The notes under the pieces: generated by a model
Database searches by the model: none
Seen by the model: the letters and a program-made list of their open reading frames with translations, nothing else
Told to the model about the DNA's origin: nothing
From: Lachnoclostridium sp. UBA739
Lineage (GTDB): Bacteria; Bacillota_A; Clostridia; Lachnospirales; Lachnospiraceae
Reading direction: 5' to 3'
Assembly (NCBI GenBank): GCA_002297865.1
Contig: DBKX01000092.1
Coordinates: 14,427-23,389 of the forward strand
DNA: 8,963 nucleotides
In this document: positions 1-6,093 of the stretch, piece after piece
How positions within the stretch are numbered: the stretch's first letter is position 1
How the letters are laid out: each line of letters opens with the position of its first letter
Position numbers and translations under genes: made by a program

Positions 1-1
1 A

Positions 2-277
2 GCATCTATTATCAAATATGTCGGTAAGAGCCAATATAATTTTAATACGCCTCAGGATACAGTAACAAAGGATGTTCATTGGTATTTAATGATGGCTGAT
101 AGTTACTATAGCAAACCACAACGTGAAGAATTTTTTATGGATTCTGGTTATTACAAGTTTCATGAGGCCTTTCATCTATTAAAATTTTCAAATGAAAAAC
201 AAATTCTTGAAAAGGCATACAATGAATATGTGTATTTGAAGAAGAGTAATTTATGGGGATGTAAAAAATATTTTTAG
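2..277 (+). CDS. 3' end of an unrecognised protein gene (5' partial)
   Basis: The reading frame is open from the second base of the window to a TAG at 275-277, giving the last 91 residues of a protein whose start lies outside the window. An internal ATG at 89 exists, but no good ribosome binding site precedes it and the frame is open upstream, so the longer partial reading is preferred. The visible tail is hydrophilic and rich in Tyr, Lys and Phe (for example MMADSYYSKPQ and FHEAFHLLKF). It has no membrane segment and no motif I can assign to a family. A strong terminator follows 14 bases after the stop, which supports this being a genuine gene end. Function is unknown. Confidence 0.6.
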   Translation, partial: ASIIKYVGKSQYNFNTPQDTVTKDVHWYLMMADSYYSKPQREEFFMDSGYYKFHEAFHLLKFSNEKQILEKAYNEYVYLKKSNLWGCKKYF

Positions 278-291
278 TGTAAAAATGTTAG

Positions 292-332
292 AAAAAAGAC
301 AAAGAGTATGAAAAAAGCTCTTTGTCTTTTTT
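292..332 (+). terminator. Intrinsic terminator after the first gene
   Basis: A perfect 15-bp inverted repeat (292-306 and 318-332) encloses an 11-nt loop. The core of the stem is GACAAAGAG/CTCTTTGTC. The left arm begins with six A and the right arm ends in a run of six T, which is the rho-independent form. Because A-run and T-run flank the core symmetrically, it could also terminate leftward transcription. Its position just after the stop at 277 fits termination of the partial gene. Confidence 0.85.
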
Positions 333-357
333 ATGGTATTGCTCTATTTTCAATAAA

Positions 358-438
358 ATGTATGTAAGGAAGCATAAGTTGTCAATTCAATATTACAAAG
401 AATCTGGATGGGATCTGGTAGATATATTTGCAGAATAA
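358..438 (+). pseudogene. Short coding-like stretch, possible serine recombinase relic
   Basis: An ATG at 358 opens 26 codons ending in TAA at 436-438. No Shine-Dalgarno sequence precedes it. The peptide contains SIQYYKESGWDLVDIFAE. This resembles the N-terminal region of serine recombinases/resolvases, where a Ser-Ile/Leu-x-x-Gln segment is followed by a Tyr-rich helix and a 'GW-x-LVDIY' strand. The usual Asp-Gly-x-Ser-Gly that should follow is absent because the frame stops. It may be a decayed remnant of a mobile-element integrase or simply chance. No flanking repeats or other recombinase parts were seen. Confidence 0.17.
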
Positions 439-443
439 GTCAT

Positions 444-457
444 AAAGTAAGTACTTT
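444..457. promoter_or_regulatory. Small dyad upstream of the polyphosphate phosphotransferase gene
   Basis: AAAGTA (444-449) and TACTTT (452-457) form a perfect 6-bp inverted repeat separated by two bases, about 50 bases before the start codon at 505. This is the right distance for an operator or part of a promoter. I could not place a convincing -35/-10 pair in 430-490, so any regulatory role is only suggested by position and symmetry. Confidence 0.2.
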
Positions 458-504
458 TTGTAACACTAATATGAGAGAAAATGAAAAAGAACTGGAGGTA
501 ACAC

Positions 505-1986
505 ATGTTAGATCAGATCGATTTAAGCCAGAGCTTAACCAAACATGAATATAAAAAGACAGTGGAAGAACTGTCTATGAAACTGTCGTTGTTACAGAGA
601 GAATTAAAAGATGCAAAAATACCGGTTGGTATTGTAATGGAAGGATGGTCGGCATCTGGAAAAGGAACCCTTATTAATGAGATTATACATCCGCTTGATC
701 CAAGGGGATTTCGTGTGATTTCCTTAGAGGAGGAAACAGAGGAAGAAAAGAGACATTCTTTTTTCTGGCCATTCTGGAATACAATACCCCCAAAAGGCAG
801 AATCCATTTGTTCAATAACTGCTGGTATTCTAGAGTGTTGGAGAAAAAACGAAAAGACGAAGATGTTCCCTTACAGGTCCTTTATGATGAAATAAACTCA
901 TTTGAGAGTCAGCTTACCAAAGATGGATGTGTTTTGATTAAATTCTTTCTGCATATTAGTAAAGAGGAACAAAAAGAGCGATTTGATAAGCTGGAAAGTT
1001 CAGATGATACAAGGTGGAGAGTTGAGAGAAAGGACTGGAAAGAAAATAAAAATTATGAAGAACGAAAAGCTTCTTTTGACCGAATGCTTGTGGAAACCGA
1101 TACGCCAGATGCACCATGGAATATCATAGAAGCAACGGATAAACGTTATGCAACTGCCAAGATACTTAGTATATTAGTGAAAGATATGGAGAATGCACTG
1201 CAAAAGACAATGGTTAGGCAGGCAGCGAAAACAGAAGAAAGGCAACAGCTACAGGAAAATTTACCGTTTCAAACTAAGGTGTTACAAGGTGTTGATTTGT
1301 CTAAGGACATGAAAAAAGAGGAATATAAGACAAAACTAGAGGAATTGCAAAAGAAACTTGTTACGCTGCATAATCGCATGTATCGAGAAAAAGTGCCGGT
1401 TATTATTGCGTTAGAGGGCTGGGATGCAGCAGGTAAAGGTGGGGCAATTAAGCGAATTACGGAAAAAATCGATCCGAGAGGGTATGAAGTAGTGCCTATC
1501 TCATCGCCTAATGATCTGGAAAGGCAGTATCACTATCTTTGGAGGTTCTGGTCGAAGTTCCCGAAAACAGGACACTTGACAATTTTTGACCGAACCTGGT
1601 ATGGCCGTGTTCTAGTAGAACGAGTGGAAGGGTTTGCAACGAAAGAGGAATGGACGCGAGCGTATACCGAGATTAATCAGATGGAAGAAAGTCTGTGTGA
1701 AGATGGTTATGTAGTGCTTAAATTCTGGCTGCATATTGATAAGGATGAGCAGCAGAAGCGGTTTGAAGAACGGCAGAATACACCAGAGAAACAATGGAAA
1801 ATAACGGAAGAGGACTGGCGTAACCGTGCGAAATGGGATGATTATGAGCTGGCTATTGATGAAATGCTGGTGAAAACATCAACGAATTATGCACCTTGGC
1901 ATGTTGTGGAGGCAAATTCCAAGTATTATGCGAGAATAAAGATATTAGAAACGATAGTGGATGTGATGGAAAAGAGGATGAAATAG
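505..1986 (+). CDS. pap: Polyphosphate:AMP phosphotransferase (two-domain PPK2)
   Basis: The 493-residue protein is a tandem duplication of the PPK2 P-loop kinase domain (about residues 5-238 and 262-493). This is the architecture of class II PPK2 enzymes, which transfer phosphate from polyphosphate to AMP to make ADP in the cytoplasm. Each copy begins with a similar DLS-x(6)-EY helix. The C-terminal copy has an intact Walker A, GWDAAGKG (305-312), an intact Walker B region, FDRTWYGRV (361-369), then ERVEGF, and a lid with QWKITEEDW (430-438). The N-terminal copy keeps the P-loop as GWSASGKG (47-54) but has Ser49 in place of the Asp, and FNNCWYSR (103-110) in place of FDR-x-WY-x-R. It is therefore probably catalytically weak or structural. 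A GGAGG at 494-498, 6 bases before the ATG, fixes the start. The gene stands alone, downstream of a terminator. Confidence 0.93.
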   Translation: MLDQIDLSQSLTKHEYKKTVEELSMKLSLLQRELKDAKIPVGIVMEGWSASGKGTLINEIIHPLDPRGFRVISLEEETEEEKRHSFFWPFWNTIPPKGRIHLFNNCWYSRVLEKKRKDEDVPLQVLYDEINSFESQLTKDGCVLIKFFLHISKEEQKERFDKLESSDDTRWRVERKDWKENKNYEERKASFDRMLVETDTPDAPWNIIEATDKRYATAKILSILVKDMENALQKTMVRQAAKTEERQQLQENLPFQTKVLQGVDLSKDMKKEEYKTKLEELQKKLVTLHNRMYREKVPVIIALEGWDAAGKGGAIKRITEKIDPRGYEVVPISSPNDLERQYHYLWRFWSKFPKTGHLTIFDRTWYGRVLVERVEGFATKEEWTRAYTEINQMEESLCEDGYVVLKFWLHIDKDEQQKRFEERQNTPEKQWKITEEDWRNRAKWDDYELAIDEMLVKTSTNYAPWHVVEANSKYYARIKILETIVDVMEKRMK

Positions 1987-2000
1987 GAATTTAATAAGAA

Positions 2001-2038
2001 AGGGGAATGTCACAAAAAAAGTTACTGCGACAACCCCT
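2001..2038 (-). terminator. Possible terminator between convergent genes
   Basis: AGGGG-AAT-GTC (2001-2011) can pair with GAC-AA-CCCCT (2029-2038), leaving a small asymmetric internal loop and a 17-nt apical loop. Read leftward, out of the cyclophilin gene, the stem is followed by TTTCTTATT, a modest T-rich tail. Read rightward there is no T-run, so termination of the kinase transcript here is less clear. The location between two convergent stops supports the call, but the stem is imperfect. Confidence 0.4.
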
Positions 2039-2056
2039 CCCTTAGCATATCATCTA

Positions 2057-2575
2057 TTACATTTTCTCTGGTTCATCATAAGTTTCGCCAAAAGTTTCAA
2101 CTGTTACTTTTTTCATTTTCTGTTCCTGTACAGGACGATCAGAGTAATCTGTTTTTACTTCAGCAATTTTGTTCACAATATCCATACCTTCTGTTACTTT
2201 ACCAAATGCAGCATATTGTCCATCTAAGTGTGGAGAATTTTTGTGCATGATAAAGAACTGAGAACCTGCGGAGTTAGGCATCATGGAACGAGCCATGGAA
2301 AGAACACCTTCTGTGTGTTTTAAGTTGTTTGTGAAACCGTTCTGGCTGAACTCGCCTTTGATTTGGTATCCTGGGCCACCCATACCGTTTCCGTTTGGAC
2401 AACCACCCTGAATCATGAAGCCGTTGATGACTCTATGGAAGATTAAACCATCATAGTAGTTTTTGTTGATAAGTGAAATGAAGTTTTTCACTGTATTTGG
2501 AGCGATTTCTGGATATAATTCTGCTTTGATGATATCGCCGTTTTCCATTTCGAATGTTACAATAGGATTTTGCAT
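2057..2575 (-). CDS. ppiB: Cyclophilin-type peptidyl-prolyl cis-trans isomerase
   Basis: The 172-residue protein is a single cyclophilin domain with no signal peptide or membrane segment, so it should act in the cytoplasm to speed proline isomerisation during folding. The signature FHRVINGFMIQGG lies at 46-58 and carries the residues matching the cyclophilin active site (Arg48, Phe53, Met54, Gln56). It is followed by a GPGYQIKGEF segment, LSMAR and SAGSQFFIM at 102-110, and LDGQYAAFGKV (117-127). The position equivalent to the cyclosporin-contacting Trp of human CypA is His116, as in many bacterial forms, so low cyclosporin affinity is expected (inference). The C-terminal tail after about 160 is short and acidic. 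A GGAGGA at 2582-2587 precedes the ATG by about 7 bases. The gene converges with the upstream kinase gene and lies 284 bases downstream of the esterase gene on the same strand. Confidence 0.95.
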   Translation of the reverse strand: MQNPIVTFEMENGDIIKAELYPEIAPNTVKNFISLINKNYYDGLIFHRVINGFMIQGGCPNGNGMGGPGYQIKGEFSQNGFTNNLKHTEGVLSMARSMMPNSAGSQFFIMHKNSPHLDGQYAAFGKVTEGMDIVNKIAEVKTDYSDRPVQEQKMKKVTVETFGETYDEPEKM

Positions 2576-2607
2576 TTTTATTCCTCCAATTAAAAAATTT
2601 GTAATTA

Positions 2608-2636
2608 AGTTTAAATGATTTGAGAGTAAAAGTAAA
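2608..2636 (-). promoter_or_regulatory. Possible sigma-A promoter of the cyclophilin gene
   Basis: On the minus strand TTTACT (2636-2631) and TAAACT (2613-2608) are separated by 17 bases. Each matches four of six consensus positions. The -10 box lies about 33 bases from the start codon, on the gene side of the large palindrome, so the gene could be transcribed independently of the esterase gene. Support is only moderate because the region is very AT-rich. Confidence 0.3.
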
Positions 2637-2642
2637 GGGGGG

Positions 2643-2749
2643 AAAACAACTATCTCGTTCGCTGCTTAGTCAAGCCCCCTATCGTTTTTGATTGGAATAA
2701 AAGGAAACGATAGGGGGCTTGAATGCGCGACTCGCGAGATAGTTGTTTT
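2643..2749. repeat. 107-bp nested palindrome (hairpin element)
   Basis: The outer arms are AAAACAACTATCTCG at 2643-2657 and its exact reverse complement at 2735-2749. The inner arms are an exact 18-bp pair, TCAAGCCCCCTATCGTTT at 2670-2687 and 2705-2722. Between them lie two 12-base segments (2658-2669, 2723-2734) that pair only partly, forming a symmetric internal loop, and a 17-nt apical loop. The right-hand segment also contains the 8-bp palindrome CTCGCGAG (2731-2738). Total perfect pairing is 33 bp, far more than a normal terminator. The arms end in TTGTTTT in both directions, so it may act as a bidirectional terminator between esterase and cyclophilin. It may instead be a copy of a dispersed palindromic or MITE-like repeat. 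No clear target-site duplication flanks it. Confidence 0.8.
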
Positions 2750-2765
2750 GCGGGTGGTTGGCAAA

Positions 2766-2812
2766 CGTTAGGTCTGTGTGAATTTGTGAACGACCAAATT
2801 GAAGGTCTAACG
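2766..2812. repeat. Second, imperfect nested inverted repeat
   Basis: CGTTAG (2766-2771) pairs with CTAACG (2807-2812), and inside it AATTTG (2781-2786) pairs with CAAATT (2795-2800), separated by unpaired segments. It sits downstream of the esterase stop and lacks a T-run in either direction, so it does not look like a simple terminator. It resembles a smaller version of the neighbouring nested palindrome in design but not in sequence. The stems are short enough that chance is possible. Confidence 0.3.
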
Positions 2813-2859
2813 AGAAAACGAGTTCTCTATAACATATTTGTTAATAACTTTACCCTGTT

Positions 2860-3897
2860 TTATGCTAGCTCTGGTATGATTTCTTTTATTTTGGCAACTA
2901 AACGCTTGGCGTCTTTTTGGTGGGTTTTTAGGCTTGGATGTTCGGAGGCTTGACCATCTTCTTCTACGTTGTGGAATGGAAGTTCCATGGTGTAGATGTC
3001 TTCATAGCCTTGTTTGGTTAGGTAATCACAGGCTTTTTGGATTAGTGGAAAAGCTTCTGTGCAGAGAGTTCCACAGATACATAAAAACTTGGTTTTTGGG
3101 TATTTGGAACGGATGAATTTAATAAAGTCAATGTAGCAGGTTATAAATTTTTCTTGAATGGCTTCATCTCCAAGAAATCTTGAATCATTGGTTCCTAAGT
3201 TAATGACAACTAGGTCTGGGGTGAAGTCTTGGAAATCGTATTCGATAGTTGGATCGACCCAATAGTTTGTGTAAGGATAAACTCTTGGAACGGTACCTTC
3301 CACGTTGCCAGTGTATTCGCAGTAGACACCGTGACCGGATACAGCGGTGTAGCGAGCATTTAAATTCAGTTCTTTGGCAGTTAAGGCAGCGTAAGAGAGT
3401 TCGCCATCTTCTTCTCTAATATGAAATTCTGAATGAGGTTCTCCCAGAACACCGTATCCACATGTTATAGAATCACCAATGAATTCGACTTTGACTCTGG
3501 TGTCTTTCTCGGATGGAAGAGGGAGAAGTGTGCCGTTTTCAATATCAATGCTACGGAATGCAGCATAGGACATTTGGGCTTCCGTAATTTTAATAATTGT
3601 AATTTTATGAACATCTGTGTCGTTTAACGTTGCTATTTCGTAAGTTTTTACCATTTCGTCCAAAACAATCGGATCTTTTGTTGTTAACTCATCATCTACA
3701 TAGACTTTAAGTCTTGTCCAGTCAACTTGCTTCTCAACATCACTTTCGATAGTGGCTGTAACTATAGTGCTATGGTTATTGTCGCCCTTTACGTAAAATT
3801 CGACGGCGGAATTGGTAAAGCCTAGATAAGCCATCTCGTTTTTTATTAGAATTCTTCCATAAAAATGATAATAATTACGGTCAAAAATATGTATCAT
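2860..3897 (-). CDS. SGNH/GDSL esterase, carbohydrate esterase family 2-like
   Basis: The 345-residue protein has an N-terminal beta-rich region (about 1-130) followed by an SGNH hydrolase domain. This is the two-part layout of CE2 acetyl esterases, which remove O-acetyl groups from plant polysaccharides or their oligosaccharides. SGNH block I is FIGDSITCGYG (139-149) with nucleophile Ser143, block II is around Gly188 (SGHG), block III is NLGTNDSRF (233-241), and block V is HPSLKTHQ with catalytic His320. The acidic residue normally two or three places before that His is missing (Ala317-Ser318-Glu319), suggesting a Ser-His dyad. There is no signal peptide, so it probably acts in the cytoplasm on imported sugars. 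AAGGAGG at 3907-3913 lies 9 bases before the ATG. It is read away from the CorA operon and has its own promoter candidate. A generic SGNH lipase is the alternative. Confidence 0.87.
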   Translation of the reverse strand: MIHIFDRNYYHFYGRILIKNEMAYLGFTNSAVEFYVKGDNNHSTIVTATIESDVEKQVDWTRLKVYVDDELTTKDPIVLDEMVKTYEIATLNDTDVHKITIIKITEAQMSYAAFRSIDIENGTLLPLPSEKDTRVKVEFIGDSITCGYGVLGEPHSEFHIREEDGELSYAALTAKELNLNARYTAVSGHGVYCEYTGNVEGTVPRVYPYTNYWVDPTIEYDFQDFTPDLVVINLGTNDSRFLGDEAIQEKFITCYIDFIKFIRSKYPKTKFLCICGTLCTEAFPLIQKACDYLTKQGYEDIYTMELPFHNVEEDGQASEHPSLKTHQKDAKRLVAKIKEIIPELA

Positions 3898-3962
3898 AAG
3901 GTTAGTCCTCCTTGGTTTGGTGTGTATTTTTGCTAAAGTTTATAGTGTTTGTATATGAGAAA

Positions 3963-3990
3963 ATTATAGCGGATTACTAAGGAAAATCAA
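3963..3990 (-). promoter_or_regulatory. Sigma-A-like promoter of the esterase gene
   Basis: On the minus strand a perfect TATAAT (3968-3963) follows TTGATT (3990-3985) with a 16-base spacer. Transcription would begin about 65-70 bases before the start codon, giving a short leader that includes the AAGGAGG site. It faces away from the corA promoter about 35 bases to the right, so the two form a divergent promoter pair. Confidence 0.5.
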
Positions 3991-4024
3991 TGTATTATCT
4001 GATAGAATATTGAGCTATTTATGT

Positions 4025-4053
4025 TTGACAAAGCTATACAATACACATATAAT
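4025..4053 (+). promoter_or_regulatory. Consensus sigma-A promoter of the corA operon
   Basis: TTGACA (4025-4030) and TATAAT (4048-4053) are both exact consensus matches with the ideal 17-base spacer. A second TATAAT overlaps at 4054-4059 but its spacing is poor. The predicted transcription start is near 4060, leaving a leader of about 180 bases before the corA start at 4241. No other good promoter is visible before the two downstream genes, so this probably drives the whole three-gene operon. Confidence 0.8.
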
Positions 4054-4070
4054 TATAATGATTGCAAATA

Positions 4071-4085
4071 TTCAAATAGTTTGAA
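4071..4085 (+). other. Small perfect hairpin at the start of the corA leader
   Basis: TTCAAA (4071-4076) and TTTGAA (4080-4085) flank the 3-base spacer TAG. It lies about 10-25 bases into the predicted leader RNA, where it could be a short RNA hairpin or a DNA operator just downstream of the promoter. It is AT-rich and short, so its importance is uncertain. Confidence 0.25.
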
Positions 4086-4115
4086 ACAGTATTGGCTGAG
4101 AAAGGATGTGGGTTT

Positions 4116-4220
4116 ATGGAATCTGGACCGAGTTTGCGCTGGAATATTAGTAAAATTAAAGATTCAATATCTGCATTTGAGAATTTCAGCTATAGAAACG
4201 AGGCTGAACTTACTCTCTGA
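4116..4220 (+). CDS. Possible 34-residue upstream ORF in the corA leader
   Basis: An ATG at 4116 preceded by AAAGGATG opens 34 codons ending in TGA at 4218-4220, just before the corA ribosome binding site (GGAAGGAG, 4227-4234). The peptide starts MESGPSLRWNISK and ends NEAELTL. It is hydrophilic and matches no family I know. It lies wholly inside the predicted transcript. The Salmonella corA leader is known to carry a regulatory ORF (corL), so a leader peptide is a reasonable hypothesis, but no sequence similarity is claimed and chance is quite possible. Confidence 0.27.
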   Translation: MESGPSLRWNISKIKDSISAFENFSYRNEAELTL

Positions 4221-4240
4221 TGCAGTGGAAGGAGTAAGTT

Positions 4241-5176
4241 ATGATTGAGATTTTTAAAACATTTGATGATGGATTAAGACAGATAAAAGACTATAAGGAT
4301 GGATGTTGGATTGCACTTACGAATCCTTCACCTACTGAACTATTGGAAGTATCAGAACAGTTTGAAGTGGATATTGATCATTTGCGAGCACCACTGGATG
4401 AGGAAGAACGTTCCCGTTTAGAGATTGAAGATGACTATTCATTAGTATTAGTGGATATTCCAAGTGTAGAAGAAAAGAACGGAAGAGAGCGTTATGTGAC
4501 CATGCCGCTTGGTATTATTCTTGCAGAGAACGCATTAATAACAGTTTGTTTGGAAGAAACACCAATACTTAAAAGTTTTATGGAAGGTAGAGTTCGTGGT
4601 TTTTATACATTTAAGAAGACAAGATTTATTTTACAGATCTTATATAAGAATGCGTCAGTTTATCTACAATATTTAAAGATAATTGATCGAAAAAGTGAAG
4701 AAATTGAAGAACAGCTTCATATTTCCACTAAGAATCGTGAATTAATTGAACTTTTAGAATTAGAGAAGTGTCTAGTTTACTTTACAACATCACTTCGTTC
4801 TAATGAAGTTGTGTTAGAAAAGATGCTTCGAACAGAAAGCATTAAAAAATATCCAGAGGATAAAGAACTTCTGGAAGATGTTATTGTCGAGAACAAACAG
4901 GCAATTGAGATGGCTAATATTTATAGTGGCATTTTAAGTGGAATGATGGATGCATTTGCTTCTGTAATTTCTAATAACCTTAATATTATTATGAAAACTT
5001 TAGCAACCATTACCATTGTCATGAGTATTCCTACTATGGTATTTAGTTTGTATGGCATGAATTTTGCGCATATCCCATTGGGAAATTACAAATACGGGTT
5101 TGGAATCGTTACTCTTGCAACGTTAATACTAACTGTGCTTGTGGCAAGATTATTTGCGAAAAAAGACATGTTTTAA
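4241..5176 (+). CDS. corA: CorA-family magnesium/divalent cation transporter
   Basis: The 311-residue protein has the normal length and layout of CorA, a homopentameric inner-membrane channel for Mg2+ (some members carry Co2+, Ni2+ or Zn2+). A soluble N-terminal alpha/beta domain (about 1-120) is followed by a long, charged helical stalk (about 120-248) and two C-terminal membrane helices at about 252-270 and 285-305. The family signature YGMN is at 271-274, directly after the first helix, and is intact within YGMNFAHIP. The C-terminal tail, KKDMF, is short, as expected for a cytoplasmic end. A GGAAGGAG at 4227-4234 fixes the ATG. The gene is first in an operon, with the next start 23 bases past its stop, and is preceded by a consensus promoter and a leader of about 180 bases that could hold regulation. 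The ion cannot be told from sequence alone. Confidence 0.93.
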   Translation: MIEIFKTFDDGLRQIKDYKDGCWIALTNPSPTELLEVSEQFEVDIDHLRAPLDEEERSRLEIEDDYSLVLVDIPSVEEKNGRERYVTMPLGIILAENALITVCLEETPILKSFMEGRVRGFYTFKKTRFILQILYKNASVYLQYLKIIDRKSEEIEEQLHISTKNRELIELLELEKCLVYFTTSLRSNEVVLEKMLRTESIKKYPEDKELLEDVIVENKQAIEMANIYSGILSGMMDAFASVISNNLNIIMKTLATITIVMSIPTMVFSLYGMNFAHIPLGNYKYGFGIVTLATLILTVLVARLFAKKDMF

Positions 5177-5199
5177 TGTGACAGGGAAAGAGGAATTGT

Positions 5200-6072
5200 A
5201 TGAAATTTATTAATAAACTGGAACGAAAGTATTATAAATACGCCATAACGGATTTGATGAAATACTTTATGCTTGTTTGGGTGTTGAGTACGGCTATCTA
5301 TAATTATGTTCCTTATGGCTATATGATGTATGAAAACTTTGGCGCTTTAGATTTTGGCATGATATTTAAGGGGCAGATATGGAGACTTGTAACTTTTATT
5401 TTTAAACCGTATTCTATCAGGAGTATAGTAGACATCTTATTTTTTGCAATACAAGTTTCACTTTATTTATATATAGGACGTTCCTTGGAAAATGCATGGG
5501 GAGCTTTCCGCTTTAATTTGTTTTTCCTTAGTGGAATTATCTTTAACATTTTAGGCGGACTGGTATATTATATTGGAATTAATTTAGCTGGAGGCTTTTT
5601 AGCAGCATATATGGGACGTTATGATGTTGGTATGGAGTATTTGTTCCAGTCTATGTTTTTTGCGTTTGCAGTGCTATATCCAAACGTGGAGGTGCTATTG
5701 TACTGCATAATTCCAATAAAGGTAAAATATATTGCCCTTATAGACGCAGTATTTCTTGCAAACACTATGTTTGGCGCATTGGGAGCAAAGCAATACTATA
5801 TTCCAGTTGGAATTCTTGTTGCATTAATTAACTTCTTTGTATTTTATTTCTCTTCAAGAAATTACAAGAAATTTTCACCTAAGATGCAAAAGAGAAAGGT
5901 GACTTTTCATAGAGAGGTACATCAGGCAAGTGCAGGAACCAGACATAAGTGTGCAGTGTGTGGTAGAACAGAACTTGATGGAGAAAACTTAGAATTTCGT
6001 TATTGTTCAAAGTGTAAAGGTAATTTGGAGTACTGTCAGGAACACCTGTTTACACATGAGCATGTGAAATAA
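5200..6072 (+). CDS. Rhomboid-fold membrane protein lacking protease residues, with C-terminal zinc-binding tail
   Basis: The 290-residue protein has about six hydrophobic helices between residues 20 and 217. Two rhomboid-family landmarks are visible: GQIWRLVT (58-65), like the L1-loop G-x-x-WRLxT motif, and GRSLENAWGAFRF (93-105), like the G-x-x-x-E-x-x-WG-x-x-RF segment of helix 2. The catalytic GxSG is absent; the corresponding helix reads LFQSMFFAF. The membrane region contains no histidine at all (the first is His237), so a Ser-His dyad is impossible. It should be a rhomboid pseudoprotease or Derlin-like protein, which in other systems bind or chaperone membrane clients. After a basic linker (221-240), a cytoplasmic-type tail holds C251-x2-C254, C269-x2-C272, C279, H282, H286 and H288, consistent with one or two zinc sites. 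The start at 5200 has GGGAAAGAGG upstream. The gene is 23 bases from corA and 21 bases from the next gene. Confidence 0.78.
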   Translation: MKFINKLERKYYKYAITDLMKYFMLVWVLSTAIYNYVPYGYMMYENFGALDFGMIFKGQIWRLVTFIFKPYSIRSIVDILFFAIQVSLYLYIGRSLENAWGAFRFNLFFLSGIIFNILGGLVYYIGINLAGGFLAAYMGRYDVGMEYLFQSMFFAFAVLYPNVEVLLYCIIPIKVKYIALIDAVFLANTMFGALGAKQYYIPVGILVALINFFVFYFSSRNYKKFSPKMQKRKVTFHREVHQASAGTRHKCAVCGRTELDGENLEFRYCSKCKGNLEYCQEHLFTHEHVK

Positions 6073-6093
6073 TAAATTGGGGGTCAAAAGAAA

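Noticed and set aside
513..815. 100-codon minus-strand frame inside the polyphosphate gene
   Set aside because: It is opposite the first PPK2 domain, whose motifs are unmistakable on the plus strand.
2643..2749. CRISPR repeat or tRNA-like structure for the palindrome
   Set aside because: There is only one copy with no spaced repeats, and it has no cloverleaf or CCA-type features; pairing is a single nested hairpin.
2723..2953. 76-codon plus-strand frame starting in the large palindrome
   Set aside because: It begins in the hairpin arm without a ribosome binding site and ends antisense to the esterase C-terminus.
3433..3627. 64-codon plus-strand frame inside the esterase gene
   Set aside because: It is antisense to the SGNH nucleophile region and has no supporting signal.
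4060..4240. M-box Mg2+ riboswitch upstream of corA
   Set aside because: The conserved M-box segments I can recall (such as the GGTGAGGCTCCT-like part) are absent, and the leader shows no matching set of stems.
4021..4248. 75-codon open frame overlapping the corA start
   Set aside because: Its ATG lies just upstream of and its first codons run through the perfect -35/-10 promoter, so the predicted transcript starts inside it. It has no ribosome binding site and no recognisable protein features.
5200..6072. Active rhomboid protease
   Set aside because: The GxSG serine motif is missing and the membrane domain has no histidine.
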